A DNA stretch of 21,705 nt from Anaerolineae bacterium (GTDB lineage Bacteria > Chloroflexota > Anaerolineae > DRVO01): contig JAAYAV010000058.1 in the NCBI GenBank assembly GCA_012719195.1, positions 1 through 21,705 on the forward strand, read 5' to 3'. Position 1 is the first letter of the stretch, and each line of letters begins with the position of its first letter. Position numbers and translations under genes: made by a program. The notes beneath the pieces were generated by a model that worked only from the letters and a program-made list of their open reading frames with translations, was not told the DNA's origin and did no database searches. Below, piece by piece: positions 8,193 through 14,617 of the stretch.

Positions 8193-8210
8193 CCTACGCC
8201 GGTGTAGAAT
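8181..8210 (+). promoter_or_regulatory. Promoter of the Rrf2-isc operon
   Basis: TTGACG (8181-8186), an 18-nt spacer and TAGAAT (8205-8210) give 5 of 6 matches in both sigma-70 boxes. Transcription is expected near 8217, inside the left arm of the dyad at 8211-8238, about 31 nt before the GTG at 8248. Confidence 0.75.
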
Positions 8211-8238
8211 CCAATCCATACTGAACGCTATGGATTGG
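8211..8238. promoter_or_regulatory. Perfect 10-bp dyad, candidate Rrf2 operator
   Basis: CCAATCCATA (8211-8220) and TATGGATTGG (8229-8238) are exact reverse complements separated by 8 nt. The left arm abuts the -10 box and covers the expected start of transcription. The right arm touches the GGTGA-like ribosome site of the regulator gene. Position and symmetry suit a dimeric repressor blocking its own operon, as IscR, CymR and other Rrf2 proteins do. As RNA the same arms could form a hairpin hiding the ribosome site. Confidence 0.6.
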
Positions 8239-8247
8239 TGAGCGGCG

Positions 8248-8703
8248 GTGAGGTTGACGGCGAGAGAGCGCTATGCGGTGCGGGCGATGGCGGTGCTGGC
8301 GGCGGGGTACGGGAATGGACCCCGGCCGCTACCGTCTGTGGCGGCCGACGAGGGGATACCGTTTGGTTACCTGGAGCACATCGCCCAGCGACTCCGCCGA
8401 TCCGGTCTGGTGCGGTCGACGCGGGGCGCTTTCGGTGGCTACGAGCTGGCGCGCTCTCCGGAAGACATCACCGTTGCCGATGTGCTTCGCGCCATCGGTG
8501 AAGGGGTGATCCCCGCCGATTGCGGGGCAGCCGGCAACTGCTACTACCACGACCGCCTGGATGAATGCGTGACCAGGCCTATCTGGCAGGATATTCAGAG
8601 CCAAGTCGAAGAGTCGCTTTCCCGCGTGACGCTCGCCACCGTGGCCAAGCGTATTGAGGCTAACTCGGGTACAGAGAGGGTAAGAGGCGATGGCAGCAGC
8701 TAG
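8248..8703 (+). CDS. Rrf2-family transcriptional regulator (IscR-like)
   Basis: DNA-binding regulator of 151 residues: an N-terminal winged helix (about 1-70, with the LxxGLVRSTRGAFGGYxLAR wing typical of Rrf2) and a cysteine loop. Cys92, Cys98 and Cys107 are spaced C-x5-C-x8-C, like IscR-type proteins that carry an iron-sulfur cluster (E. coli IscR has C92-x5-C98-x5-C104). It is therefore probably a sensor of Fe-S demand or oxidative/nitrosative stress. The GTG start follows GGTGAG (8237-8242) by 5 nt. It heads the isc operon and overlaps the cysteine desulfurase gene by 14 nt. The dyads on its promoter suggest autoregulation. A CymR-like sulfur role or an NsrR-like nitric oxide role is possible, but the neighbours favour Fe-S assembly. 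Confidence 0.88.
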   Translation: MRLTARERYAVRAMAVLAAGYGNGPRPLPSVAADEGIPFGYLEHIAQRLRRSGLVRSTRGAFGGYELARSPEDITVADVLRAIGEGVIPADCGAAGNCYYHDRLDECVTRPIWQDIQSQVEESLSRVTLATVAKRIEANSGTERVRGDGSS

Positions 8704-9895
8704 CGGTACCGTGTACTTGGATCATGCGGCGACCACGCCCCTCGATGGTCGGGTACTGGAAGCGATGCTCCCTTACCTGACAGACCACTTCGGCAACCCG
8801 TCCAGCATCTACGCTGCTGGGCGCGAGGCAGCGGCCGCGGTACGCACCGCCCGCGAGCAGGTGGCCGCCGTGCTCAGCTGCGCTCCGGAGGAGATCCACT
8901 TCACTTCCGGCGGGACCGAGGCCGATAACGCTGCCATACGCGGCATCGCGCTGGCCCAGCGTAACCGCCGCGGACACGGCCACATCGTTACCTCGGCCAT
9001 CGAGCACCACGCAGTGCTGCATACCGTGGAGTGGATGGAGAAGCGCCTCGGCTTCGAAGCCACCTACTTGCCCGTGGACGAGCACGGCCTGGTCCATCCG
9101 GTCGACCTCGCCGCCGCCATGCAGGAGAACACCGCCCTGGTCAGCCTGATGTACGCCAACAACGAGGTGGGCACCATAGAGCCCATCGCCGAACTGGCTG
9201 AGATCGCCCGGGCCCGCTCGGTTCCCTTCCACACTGACGCCGTTCAGGCAGGCGGGCTGCTGGGCCTGGACGTTGACGAACTGAAGGTCGACGCTCTGTC
9301 GCTCTCGGCGCACAAGTTCTACGGGCCCAAAGGTGTTGGCGTGCTCTACTTGCGCCGCGGCACGCCGTTCCTTGCCACGCAGACCGGCGGCGCCCAGGAG
9401 CGTAACCGGCGCGCCGGCACGGAGAACGTTGCCGGCATCGTGGGGCTCGCTACAGCGCTGACGCTCGCGCAGCAGGAGCGGCAGGCGGAGGTGGCGAGGC
9501 TGACCGCGCTGCGAGACCGGCTGATCCAGGGCGTGCTGAGCTCTATCCCTGAGTCGCGCTTGACCGGCCATCCCACTCGGCGGTTGGCCAACAGCGCCAG
9601 CTTTGTCTTCCGCTACATCGAGGGCGAGTCCATACTGCTGAGCCTAGACATGGAGGACATCGCCGCGAGCAGTGGCTCCGCCTGCACCTCGGGTGCGCTT
9701 GAGCCTTCCGGAGTGTTACTGGCCATGGGGTTGCCGCACGAGCTCGCCCATGGAAGCCTGAGGCTGACCCTGGGGCACAGCACCACGGAGGAGCAGGTGG
9801 ACCGAGTCCTGGCGGTGCTGCCGGGCATAGTGCAGCGCCTGCGTACCATGAGTCCGCTGGGGCCGGGGCAGTCGACCCAGTGCGCGACCTCGTAG
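8690..9895 (+). CDS. iscS: Cysteine desulfurase (IscS/NifS)
   Basis: PLP-dependent enzyme, 401 residues, removing sulfur from L-cysteine as a persulfide for Fe-S cluster assembly. Seen: YLDHAATTP near the N-terminus (10-17), FGNPSS (34-39), SGGTEADN (73-80), His106 stacking on PLP, and the Asp183/Gln186 pair in HTDAVQ. The PLP lysine is Lys209 in SAHKFYGPKG and the catalytic Cys332 lies in SSGSACTSG (328-335). The short catalytic loop places it in the NifS/IscS class I rather than SufS. The ATG at 8690 has GAGAGGG 9 nt upstream and lies inside the end of the regulator gene, so the two are translationally coupled. The next gene begins within its last codons. The C-terminal tail after about residue 388 (Gly/Pro/Ser/Thr-rich) is less conserved-looking. 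Confidence 0.95.
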   Translation: MAAASGTVYLDHAATTPLDGRVLEAMLPYLTDHFGNPSSIYAAGREAAAAVRTAREQVAAVLSCAPEEIHFTSGGTEADNAAIRGIALAQRNRRGHGHIVTSAIEHHAVLHTVEWMEKRLGFEATYLPVDEHGLVHPVDLAAAMQENTALVSLMYANNEVGTIEPIAELAEIARARSVPFHTDAVQAGGLLGLDVDELKVDALSLSAHKFYGPKGVGVLYLRRGTPFLATQTGGAQERNRRAGTENVAGIVGLATALTLAQQERQAEVARLTALRDRLIQGVLSSIPESRLTGHPTRRLANSASFVFRYIEGESILLSLDMEDIAASSGSACTSGALEPSGVLLAMGLPHELAHGSLRLTLGHSTTEEQVDRVLAVLPGIVQRLRTMSPLGPGQSTQCATS

Positions 9896-10800
9896 GGGCG
9901 GCGGCTCCGTTCCTGGGCTTCCCCCTGCGAGAGGCGGAGGCCAGGCTCCTAGGGCGCCGTCGGCCGTTGCTGGCAGGGTACAAGATCACGCACCGCTGCA
10001 ACCTGCGTTGTGTGCACTGTCCCTACTGGAAGCTTGGCGGAACAGACCCTACACTGCCCGAGGCGCTGGCAGTGGTGGACCGGCTTCACCAAGCGGGAGC
10101 GCGCATCCTCATCCTGGAGGGTGGCGAACCACTCCTCTGGCGCGACGGGGAGCACGGTCTCGGCGCCGTGGTCCGCCACGCCCAACGGTCGTACTGGTCC
10201 GTGGGCGTGGTCACCAACGGCACCCTGCCGCTCCCAGCGGACCCGGACGTGGTCTGGGTGAGCGTAGACGGACTGGAGGAGACAACCAAGGCGATTCGCG
10301 GGCCCATCTTTCACCGCCAGATGGCTAACATTGAGGCCTCAGAGCACCCGCGTATCTACGCGAATATCACCATCAGCACCGTGAACGTGGAAGAGATCCC
10401 GGACCTGGTGGTGGAACTGGCCAAGCGCGTCCAGGGGATCACGATTCAGTTCTACTATCCGTACGAGGACGACCTCGAGCTATTCGTCCCGTGGAACCAG
10501 CGCGCGGCGCTGCTCGAGCGAATGGTGGCCATGAAAGTGCAGGGCTACCCCCTGCTGGACTCGGTGGCGGCGCTGAGGGCGCTACAACGCCCCGGATGGC
10601 GGTGTCACCCCTGGCTGGTTGCCAGCGCCGAGCCGGACGGTACTATCAGGCAGGGCTGCTACCTGGCCGGGCGGGGACCGATTGCTTGCGAGCGTTGTGG
10701 TTTCGCCGCCCATGTCGAGATGTCTATGGCGTACGACCTGAAGCCGGGAGCCGTTGCGTCCGGCCTGCGCGTCTTCGGGCTGGGCCTGGGAGGTGGATGA
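9880..10800 (+). CDS. Radical SAM protein with four C-terminal cysteines
   Basis: Radical SAM enzyme of 306 residues. The cluster motif is CNLRCVHC (Cys40, Cys44, Cys47), followed by LEGGEPLLW (79-87), which corresponds to the GGEP motif that contacts the SAM amino group, and a VTNGT strand (111-115). At the C-terminus Cys242, Cys260, Cys270 and Cys273 (C-x17-C-x9-C-x2-C) could hold an auxiliary 4Fe-4S cluster, as in SPASM or HpnH-like proteins. The GTG start lies 16 nt inside the end of the desulfurase gene, and the stop is 3 nt before the scaffold gene. It is thus locked into the isc operon. I cannot name the substrate. Possibilities are modification of a peptide or small molecule needed for Fe-S assembly, or co-expression of a heavily cluster-dependent enzyme with its supply machinery. 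Confidence 0.85.
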   Translation: MRDLVGAAAPFLGFPLREAEARLLGRRRPLLAGYKITHRCNLRCVHCPYWKLGGTDPTLPEALAVVDRLHQAGARILILEGGEPLLWRDGEHGLGAVVRHAQRSYWSVGVVTNGTLPLPADPDVVWVSVDGLEETTKAIRGPIFHRQMANIEASEHPRIYANITISTVNVEEIPDLVVELAKRVQGITIQFYYPYEDDLELFVPWNQRAALLERMVAMKVQGYPLLDSVAALRALQRPGWRCHPWLVASAEPDGTIRQGCYLAGRGPIACERCGFAAHVEMSMAYDLKPGAVASGLRVFGLGLGGG

Positions 10801-10803
10801 GCG

Positions 10804-11211
10804 ATGTACAGCGACAAGGTGATGGAGCACTTCCGCAACCCGCGTAACGTTGGCGTGGTGGAAAACGCAGATGGTACGGGTAAGGTGGGCAATCCGGTCT
10901 GCGGGGACATCATGGAGATGACCATCAAGGTGGAGGACGACCGGCTGGTGGATGTGAAGTTCCGCACTTTCGGCTGCGGATCTGCCATCGCCACCAGCAG
11001 CATCACCACCGAGTTGGTCATCGGCAAGACCATCGAGGAGGCGCTGGCACTCACAAACCGCGCCGTGGCCCAAGCCCTCGACGGGCTGCCGCCCAACAAG
11101 ATGCACTGCAGCAATCTTGCGGCCGACGCCCTTCACGACGCCATCAAGGACTACCTGTCCAAGCGCGACGGGCTCGAAGAGCCTGCGGGCGAGGGTGAGA
11201 GCAGTCAGTGA
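10804..11211 (+). CDS. iscU: Iron-sulfur cluster scaffold protein (IscU/NifU N-terminal type)
   Basis: Scaffold on which 2Fe-2S clusters are assembled from desulfurase sulfur; 135 residues, a single IscU domain. Seen: MYSDKVMEHFRNPRN start, GNPVCGD with Cys33 and Asp35, FGCGSAIATSS with Cys58, and LPPNKMHCSNLA with Cys102, the complete ligand set. The chaperone-recognition sequence LPPVK of enterobacterial IscU is LPPNK here, closer to NifU proteins, and no hscA or hscB gene is nearby. The acidic tail (about 123-135) is extra. ATG lies 3 nt after the radical SAM stop, with GGGAGGTGGATGAGCG before it as a ribosome site. Last clear member of the isc operon. Confidence 0.93.
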   Translation: MYSDKVMEHFRNPRNVGVVENADGTGKVGNPVCGDIMEMTIKVEDDRLVDVKFRTFGCGSAIATSSITTELVIGKTIEEALALTNRAVAQALDGLPPNKMHCSNLAADALHDAIKDYLSKRDGLEEPAGEGESSQ

Positions 11212-11227
11212 GCCGGGAGGAGCACCG

Positions 11228-11275
11228 TTGAAGGACCGCACCACCCATAGGCTGTACCCCGGAGGGCCATCGTGA
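11228..11275 (+). CDS. Possible 15-codon leader peptide ORF
   Basis: A TTG at 11228 sits 5 nt after a very strong ribosome site (GGGAGGAG, 11215-11222) and opens a frame of 15 codons. Its TGA (11273-11275) overlaps the GTG of the next gene by a GTGA arrangement. Predicted product MKDRTTHRLYPGGPS. The ribosome site serves no other gene in frame. It could couple translation of the membrane protein to the isc operon, or be a decayed gene start. Too short for any similarity argument. Confidence 0.35.
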   Translation: MKDRTTHRLYPGGPS

Positions 11276-11523
11276 CCACACCAGCCCTCGCCTACGGCCT
11301 GCTTCTTGCCAGCGCTCTGGCGGCCATCTACCACCTGCTCCTGGGCCAGTCGCTCCGACAACTGCCCTGGTTCTGGATTGCCAGCCTTCTGGGGTTCGCC
11401 GCCGGCCAGATGCTGGTACCCGCGCTGCCCGTGCGGCTCCCAGCCCTGGGACTTCTTCACCCCATCGAGGGCGGCATCCTCGCCCTGGCGGCCATGACCG
11501 TTGTCAGGTCCGTTCGCCTCTAG
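11272..11523 (+). CDS. Small hydrophobic membrane protein, unknown function
   Basis: 83 residues, almost entirely hydrophobic, with three likely membrane segments at about 5-25, 33-51 and 60-79. Two Pro-rich turns separate them (QLPWFW near 30 and PALPVRLPAL near 50). There is no signal peptide, Cys or charged cluster beyond the C-terminal RSVRL. The GTG start has GGAGGG (11261-11266) 5 nt upstream. It lies 60 nt after iscU and is probably read through from the isc operon. I do not recognise a family; similar tiny proteins often sit beside YtxH-type genes. Confidence 0.65.
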   Translation: MTTPALAYGLLLASALAAIYHLLLGQSLRQLPWFWIASLLGFAAGQMLVPALPVRLPALGLLHPIEGGILALAAMTVVRSVRL

Positions 11524-11529
11524 TATACT
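11501..11529 (+). promoter_or_regulatory. Sigma-70-type promoter inside the end of the small membrane gene
   Basis: TTGTCA (11501-11506), a 17-nt spacer and TATACT (11524-11529), 5 of 6 matches in each box. Transcription would start near 11536. This excludes the more upstream in-frame start at 11501 for the next gene and supports the TTG at 11576. Confidence 0.7.
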
Positions 11530-11575
11530 AACGGCTGGGCAAGTTGGGCGCTGTGCCGCTTGTGGAGGTGTGATC

Positions 11576-11857
11576 TTGTTGGCGGATATACGCGATGTCG
11601 CTCTGGTCGTACTGGCTGTCGAGTCGATCGTCATCGGTCTGGCGCTCGTGCTGACGTTGCTCGAGTTGCGGAGCTTGACACGGCTTCTGCGGGACGAGAT
11701 AGCTCCCATGCTGGACACGGCCAAGGAGACCGTCACCATCGTTAGGGGAACCACCGACTTCGTGGGCGAGAGCGTCGTCCGGCCCATGATCAAGGTCGCA
11801 TCGATGGGGTCCGCCGCCAAGCGAGTGGCGCAGATCGTACTCGGCATCAAGCCATAA
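11576..11857 (+). CDS. Small single-span membrane protein, DUF948-like
   Basis: 93 residues from a TTG start: one N-terminal membrane helix (about residues 7-29, rich in V, L and A), then a long amphipathic helix with acidic and basic residues and a positively charged C-terminus. This resembles the DUF948-type proteins that accompany YtxH proteins in Gram-positive and Chloroflexota genomes; the match is from memory of the pattern. TTG 11576 is preceded by GGAGG (11564-11568) with a 7-nt gap, and a second TTG follows at once. The upstream promoter at 11501-11529 starts transcription only at about 11536. The YtxH-like gene follows after 30 nt. Role inferred: membrane-associated stress or envelope protein. 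Confidence 0.7.
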   Translation: MLADIRDVALVVLAVESIVIGLALVLTLLELRSLTRLLRDEIAPMLDTAKETVTIVRGTTDFVGESVVRPMIKVASMGSAAKRVAQIVLGIKP

Positions 11858-11887
11858 GCGACAGGTTGTCTGCACAGGAGCATGGTG

Positions 11888-12280
11888 ATGAGTAGCAAAG
11901 GATTCTGGTTTGGTTTCTTCATGGGCGGGGTAGCAGGGTTCGTGGCCGCCCTTCTGAGCGCGCCCGAGTCGGGACGAGAAGTGAGAGAGGACATCCGCGC
12001 CCGCGGTATCGAGCTCAAGTCGCGCGCGGGCGAGGTGGCCGATGAGGCCCAAGCCAAGGCGCAGGAACTGCAGAAGAAGGCAGCTGAGGCGGCCGACGAG
12101 GCCCAAGTCAAGGCGAAGGACCTGCAGAAGAAGGCAGCTGAGGCCGCAGAGGACCAGCTGCATAAGGTCGAGCAGGTGGTCACTGAAGGCCGTGAGCAGG
12201 CCGAGGCTGTGGTCACCGAGGTCACCGAGAAGGCTCGCGAGGAGATCGAGGCCACCAAGCGCAAGGCGGCGGACGTCTAG
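11888..12280 (+). CDS. YtxH-like protein with alanine-rich helical repeat tail
   Basis: 130 residues. Residues 6-24 form a Gly-rich membrane helix followed by the YtxH signature ALLSAPESGREVRED (21-35). The rest (about 36-130) is a continuous Ala/Glu/Lys/Gln helix, LEA- or apolipoprotein-like, with a duplicated 18-residue unit at 52-69 and 70-87 and no Pro or Gly after residue 48 except one turn near 102. Three starts compete (ATG 11882, GTG 11885, ATG 11888); AGGAG at 11876-11880 is best spaced (7 nt) from ATG 11888. Related proteins are induced by general stress in Bacillus; here the role is unknown. The gene ends in the terminator at 12310. Confidence 0.78.
   Translation: MSSKGFWFGFFMGGVAGFVAALLSAPESGREVREDIRARGIELKSRAGEVADEAQAKAQELQKKAAEAADEAQVKAKDLQKKAAEAAEDQLHKVEQVVTEGREQAEAVVTEVTEKAREEIEATKRKAADV
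12041..12148 (+). repeat. Two tandem 54-bp units within the YtxH-like gene
   Basis: Unit 1 is 12041-12094 and unit 2 is 12095-12148. They encode DEAQAKAQELQKKAAEAA and DEAQVKAKDLQKKAAEAA, differing at three residues. The central stretch ctgcagaagaaggcagctga is identical in both, suggesting a recent duplication. Confidence 0.9.
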
Positions 12281-12309
12281 TATCGTCAGCTAGGACGCGA
12301 CACGACACG

Positions 12310-12336
12310 GGGGCCGGCGCACACCGGCCCCTTTCT
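12310..12336 (+). terminator. Intrinsic terminator after the YtxH-like gene
   Basis: An 8-bp stem, GGGGCCGG (12310-12317) with CCGGCCCC (12324-12331), a 6-nt loop, then TTTCT. It lies 30 nt after the YtxH-like stop, between convergent genes. Read on the other strand the hairpin has no T run, so it mainly serves the plus strand. Confidence 0.85.
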
Positions 12337-12347
12337 GCTGTCTTGCT

Positions 12348-13355
12348 CTACCCGTAGTCCACGTCCACCGGCTGCCCGAGGCGAAGGGACTCCTCGATCG
12401 CCAAGGCCACTGCGGTAGCCGCCTTGCCGTCGGCGCCGCCGACCGTGGGCGTCCGGTCCTGAAGGACGCACGCTGCAAAATGCCGCAGTTCCTCGCGAAG
12501 GATGGGCGGCTGCCGGTCGTAGAGCACCGGACTGAACATCGGGTCCAGCTCCCGCATGCGGGTTCCATCATGCACAGCAACGCCCTGCGACTCGAGGTCA
12601 ATGGTCGCCCGGCCGTGGGTGCCGACGACCTCAAGCCGGAAGTCGAAACGGGCGGGAAGGCTATCGGGAAGGATCCAGTTACTCTCGATGCAGCCCACAC
12701 TGCCATCCCGGAAGTGCAGCGAACTGACCACGACATCGTCCACGCCTAAGTCGTTGAGGACCTTGCGTGCCGCACAGGCGTAGACGCGGCTGATCTCCGA
12801 CCCGCCCATCCAGCGCATGGCGTCGATGTCGTGGACTTGTAGGAAGAACGGGAGCGTCACCCGACCGGCCAGCCGGCGGGCGCCAGCCAGCAGGTTGTTG
12901 CGGCGGGCGTACATGTACACCGGCTCGCCCACCTCTCCGCCGGCCACGGCCTCGTGGACCGAGTAGTAGCGCGGGTCGAACCGCAGGGTGAAGCCGACCA
13001 TAAGCTTGACGCTGTTGCGCTCGGCCGCCGCGATGATGGCGTCGCAGCCTTCCAGCGTGGTGGCGAGGGGCTTCTCGACGAGAAGATGCTTGCCTGCCTG
13101 CGCCAAAGCCACCGCCGGTTCGACATGGGCCGGGTCGGGCAAGCAGATGGACACGGCGTCGAAGTCCGTTTCGTCCAGCAGTTGCTCCACACTGGAGTAG
13201 ACCGGCACTCCAAACTGCCGGCGAACGCTGTCGGCCCGCTCCGGGTTAGTCTCCACAGCGGCCGCCAACGCCGTCTCCGCCAAACCTTGGTAGACTATGG
13301 CGTGGTTGGTGCCCATAACGCCCATGCCGAGCACGGCGACTCTCAGTCTCTCCAC
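12348..13355 (-). CDS. Gfo/Idh/MocA-family NAD(P)-dependent oxidoreductase
   Basis: 335-residue dehydrogenase of the glucose-fructose oxidoreductase/inositol dehydrogenase family, acting on a sugar, inositol or nucleotide-sugar hydroxyl. Seen: Rossmann start VAVLGMGVMGTNH (6-18), the EKPLA motif (94-98) with the catalytic-site Lys, GFTLRFDPRY (121-130), and VHDIDAMRWMGG (174-185) with the conserved His/Asp. The GTG start at 13355 is fixed by AGGAGG 7 nt upstream (13363-13368), in the 14-nt junction with the amidohydrolase gene. A longer open frame reaches 13709 but only reads antisense-frame sequence of that gene. Last gene of the long minus operon. Its company of glycan genes suggests sugar metabolism, but the substrate is unknown. 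Confidence 0.9.
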   Translation of the reverse strand: MERLRVAVLGMGVMGTNHAIVYQGLAETALAAAVETNPERADSVRRQFGVPVYSSVEQLLDETDFDAVSICLPDPAHVEPAVALAQAGKHLLVEKPLATTLEGCDAIIAAAERNSVKLMVGFTLRFDPRYYSVHEAVAGGEVGEPVYMYARRNNLLAGARRLAGRVTLPFFLQVHDIDAMRWMGGSEISRVYACAARKVLNDLGVDDVVVSSLHFRDGSVGCIESNWILPDSLPARFDFRLEVVGTHGRATIDLESQGVAVHDGTRMRELDPMFSPVLYDRQPPILREELRHFAACVLQDRTPTVGGADGKAATAVALAIEESLRLGQPVDVDYG

Positions 13356-13369
13356 TTGCGCGCCTCCTC

Positions 13370-14617
13370 TCACTGTCCTGCTGTCAGTCGTGCCGCTAGG
13401 GTGAGGGCCATCGCCTTCGTGCCCACCCGGAGCGCCTCCTCGTCGAAGCGGAAGGCGCGATTGTGGAGCGGGATCACTGCTTCTCCCGGTTGCGTGCAGC
13501 CCACCTTCAGGTAGAGGCCCGGCACGCGGCTGGAATAGCAGGCGAAGTCCTCGCTGGTCATGGCCCGGTCCAGGCTGGCGACCACGGAGTGCTCCCCGAG
13601 GACGGCGCCCACCGCCTCCCGGGCGGCGCGGGCCAATGTCACGTCGTTCATCACCGGCAGGATCAGCGGGTAGTAGTCCAGTTCGTACCGGGCGCCCAGA
13701 GCCCGGCACACCCCGTCCAGTACCGCGTGCAGCTGCCGCGGCACGGTTTCGCGTATCAACTCAGCCGAGTTGCTTCGCACTGTGCCCGTGATGTCCACGC
13801 GGTCCGCGACGACATTGCGGCGATCGCCGCCACGAATGGTGCCGACAGTGATGACGAGGGGTTCGCCCGGGGATGTCTGGCGGGAAACGATGGTCTGCAT
13901 CAGCGTCAGTATGTGGGCTACGGCCACGATGGAGTCCACTCCGGTGTGGGGCGCCGCTCCATGTGAGCCCTGGCCGAAGACGCTGACAGTGAAGTTGGCC
14001 GCCCCCGCCATGGCTGGCCCCTCCTCGATGCCCACCTGGCCGGCGTCAAGCCAGGGCCACAAGTGGAGGCCGTAGACCTCGTCCACCGGCGGGCTATCGA
14101 GTATGCCTGCCCGAACGAGCAGTTCGGCGGCCGAGGTGGCGCGCACCCCCTCTAGATAGGGCTTCTCGCCCTCGTCGTCTACGCGTGGCCGTTCCTCCGC
14201 CGGCTGGAAGATGAACTTAACCCGGCCGCGAAGATGCTCCCGGTCGTTTGCGAGCGCCCGCGCCACGCCCACGCCGATGGTTGTGTGCGCATCGTGACCA
14301 CAGGCGTGCGACACGCCGGGGTTGAGCGATCTCCAGGGCAAGCCCTCTGCCTCTTCGATGGGGAAGGCGTCCATGTCCACCCGTAGTGCCAGCGTGGGAC
14401 CATCTCCCGCCCCTTCGAGTACGGTAGTGACGTCGGTTCCCAGTAGCCCCGTGGAGACGGACAGGCCCAACTGCGTCAGAGACTCTGCCACCTTTGCCGC
14501 CGTCCGGTGTTCCTCGTAGCCTACCTCCGGGTGCGCGTGCAAGTCCCGCTGAAAGGCCACCAGCCAGTCGAGATCGGCGTCGATACGCGCCATGAGCGAG
14601 GTATTCCGGTCCGTCAT
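13370..14617 (-). CDS. M20-family amidohydrolase (aminoacylase/hippurate hydrolase type)
   Basis: Metal-dependent amidohydrolase of 415 residues that removes acyl groups from amino acids or related amides. Seen: LHAHPE (26-31), VDMDAFPIEE (80-89), HACGHDAHTT (104-113) with Cys106 and His108 as ligands, QPAEE (138-142) with the catalytic/metal Glu pair, GLHLWP (183-188) and GQGSHGAAPHTGVD (215-228). Near the C-terminus are TSEDFACY and PLHNRAF with the last ligand His. After QPAEE there is a charged insertion (about 143-160, PRVDDEGEKP) longer than in typical members. I choose the ATG at 14617, which overlaps the upstream stop in an ATGA arrangement; an ATG at 14629 is possible. It sits between an NAD(P)HX repair gene and an oxidoreductase, in a mixed operon. 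The substrate is not predictable. Confidence 0.9.
   Translation of the reverse strand: MTDRNTSLMARIDADLDWLVAFQRDLHAHPEVGYEEHRTAAKVAESLTQLGLSVSTGLLGTDVTTVLEGAGDGPTLALRVDMDAFPIEEAEGLPWRSLNPGVSHACGHDAHTTIGVGVARALANDREHLRGRVKFIFQPAEERPRVDDEGEKPYLEGVRATSAAELLVRAGILDSPPVDEVYGLHLWPWLDAGQVGIEEGPAMAGAANFTVSVFGQGSHGAAPHTGVDSIVAVAHILTLMQTIVSRQTSPGEPLVITVGTIRGGDRRNVVADRVDITGTVRSNSAELIRETVPRQLHAVLDGVCRALGARYELDYYPLILPVMNDVTLARAAREAVGAVLGEHSVVASLDRAMTSEDFACYSSRVPGLYLKVGCTQPGEAVIPLHNRAFRFDEEALRVGTKAMALTLAARLTAGQ

Noticed and set aside
8660..9571. 303-codon minus-strand open frame
   Set aside because: Antisense shadow of the cysteine desulfurase, whose motifs are complete on the plus strand.
12041..12148. 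Tandem repeat as part of a CRISPR or satellite array
   Set aside because: Only two in-frame units without spacers, inside a coding gene with the expected helical protein repeat.
10582..12264. 560-codon minus-strand open frame across the end of the radical SAM gene, iscU and the small membrane genes
   Set aside because: It is antisense to iscU with all catalytic residues intact and to genes with good ribosome sites. Its Ser/Ala/Arg-rich composition is typical of antisense reading in GC-rich DNA.
13356..13709. N-terminal extension of the Gfo/Idh/MocA gene
   Set aside because: The added residues are an out-of-frame reading of the amidohydrolase gene, while AGGAGG exactly positions the GTG at 13355.
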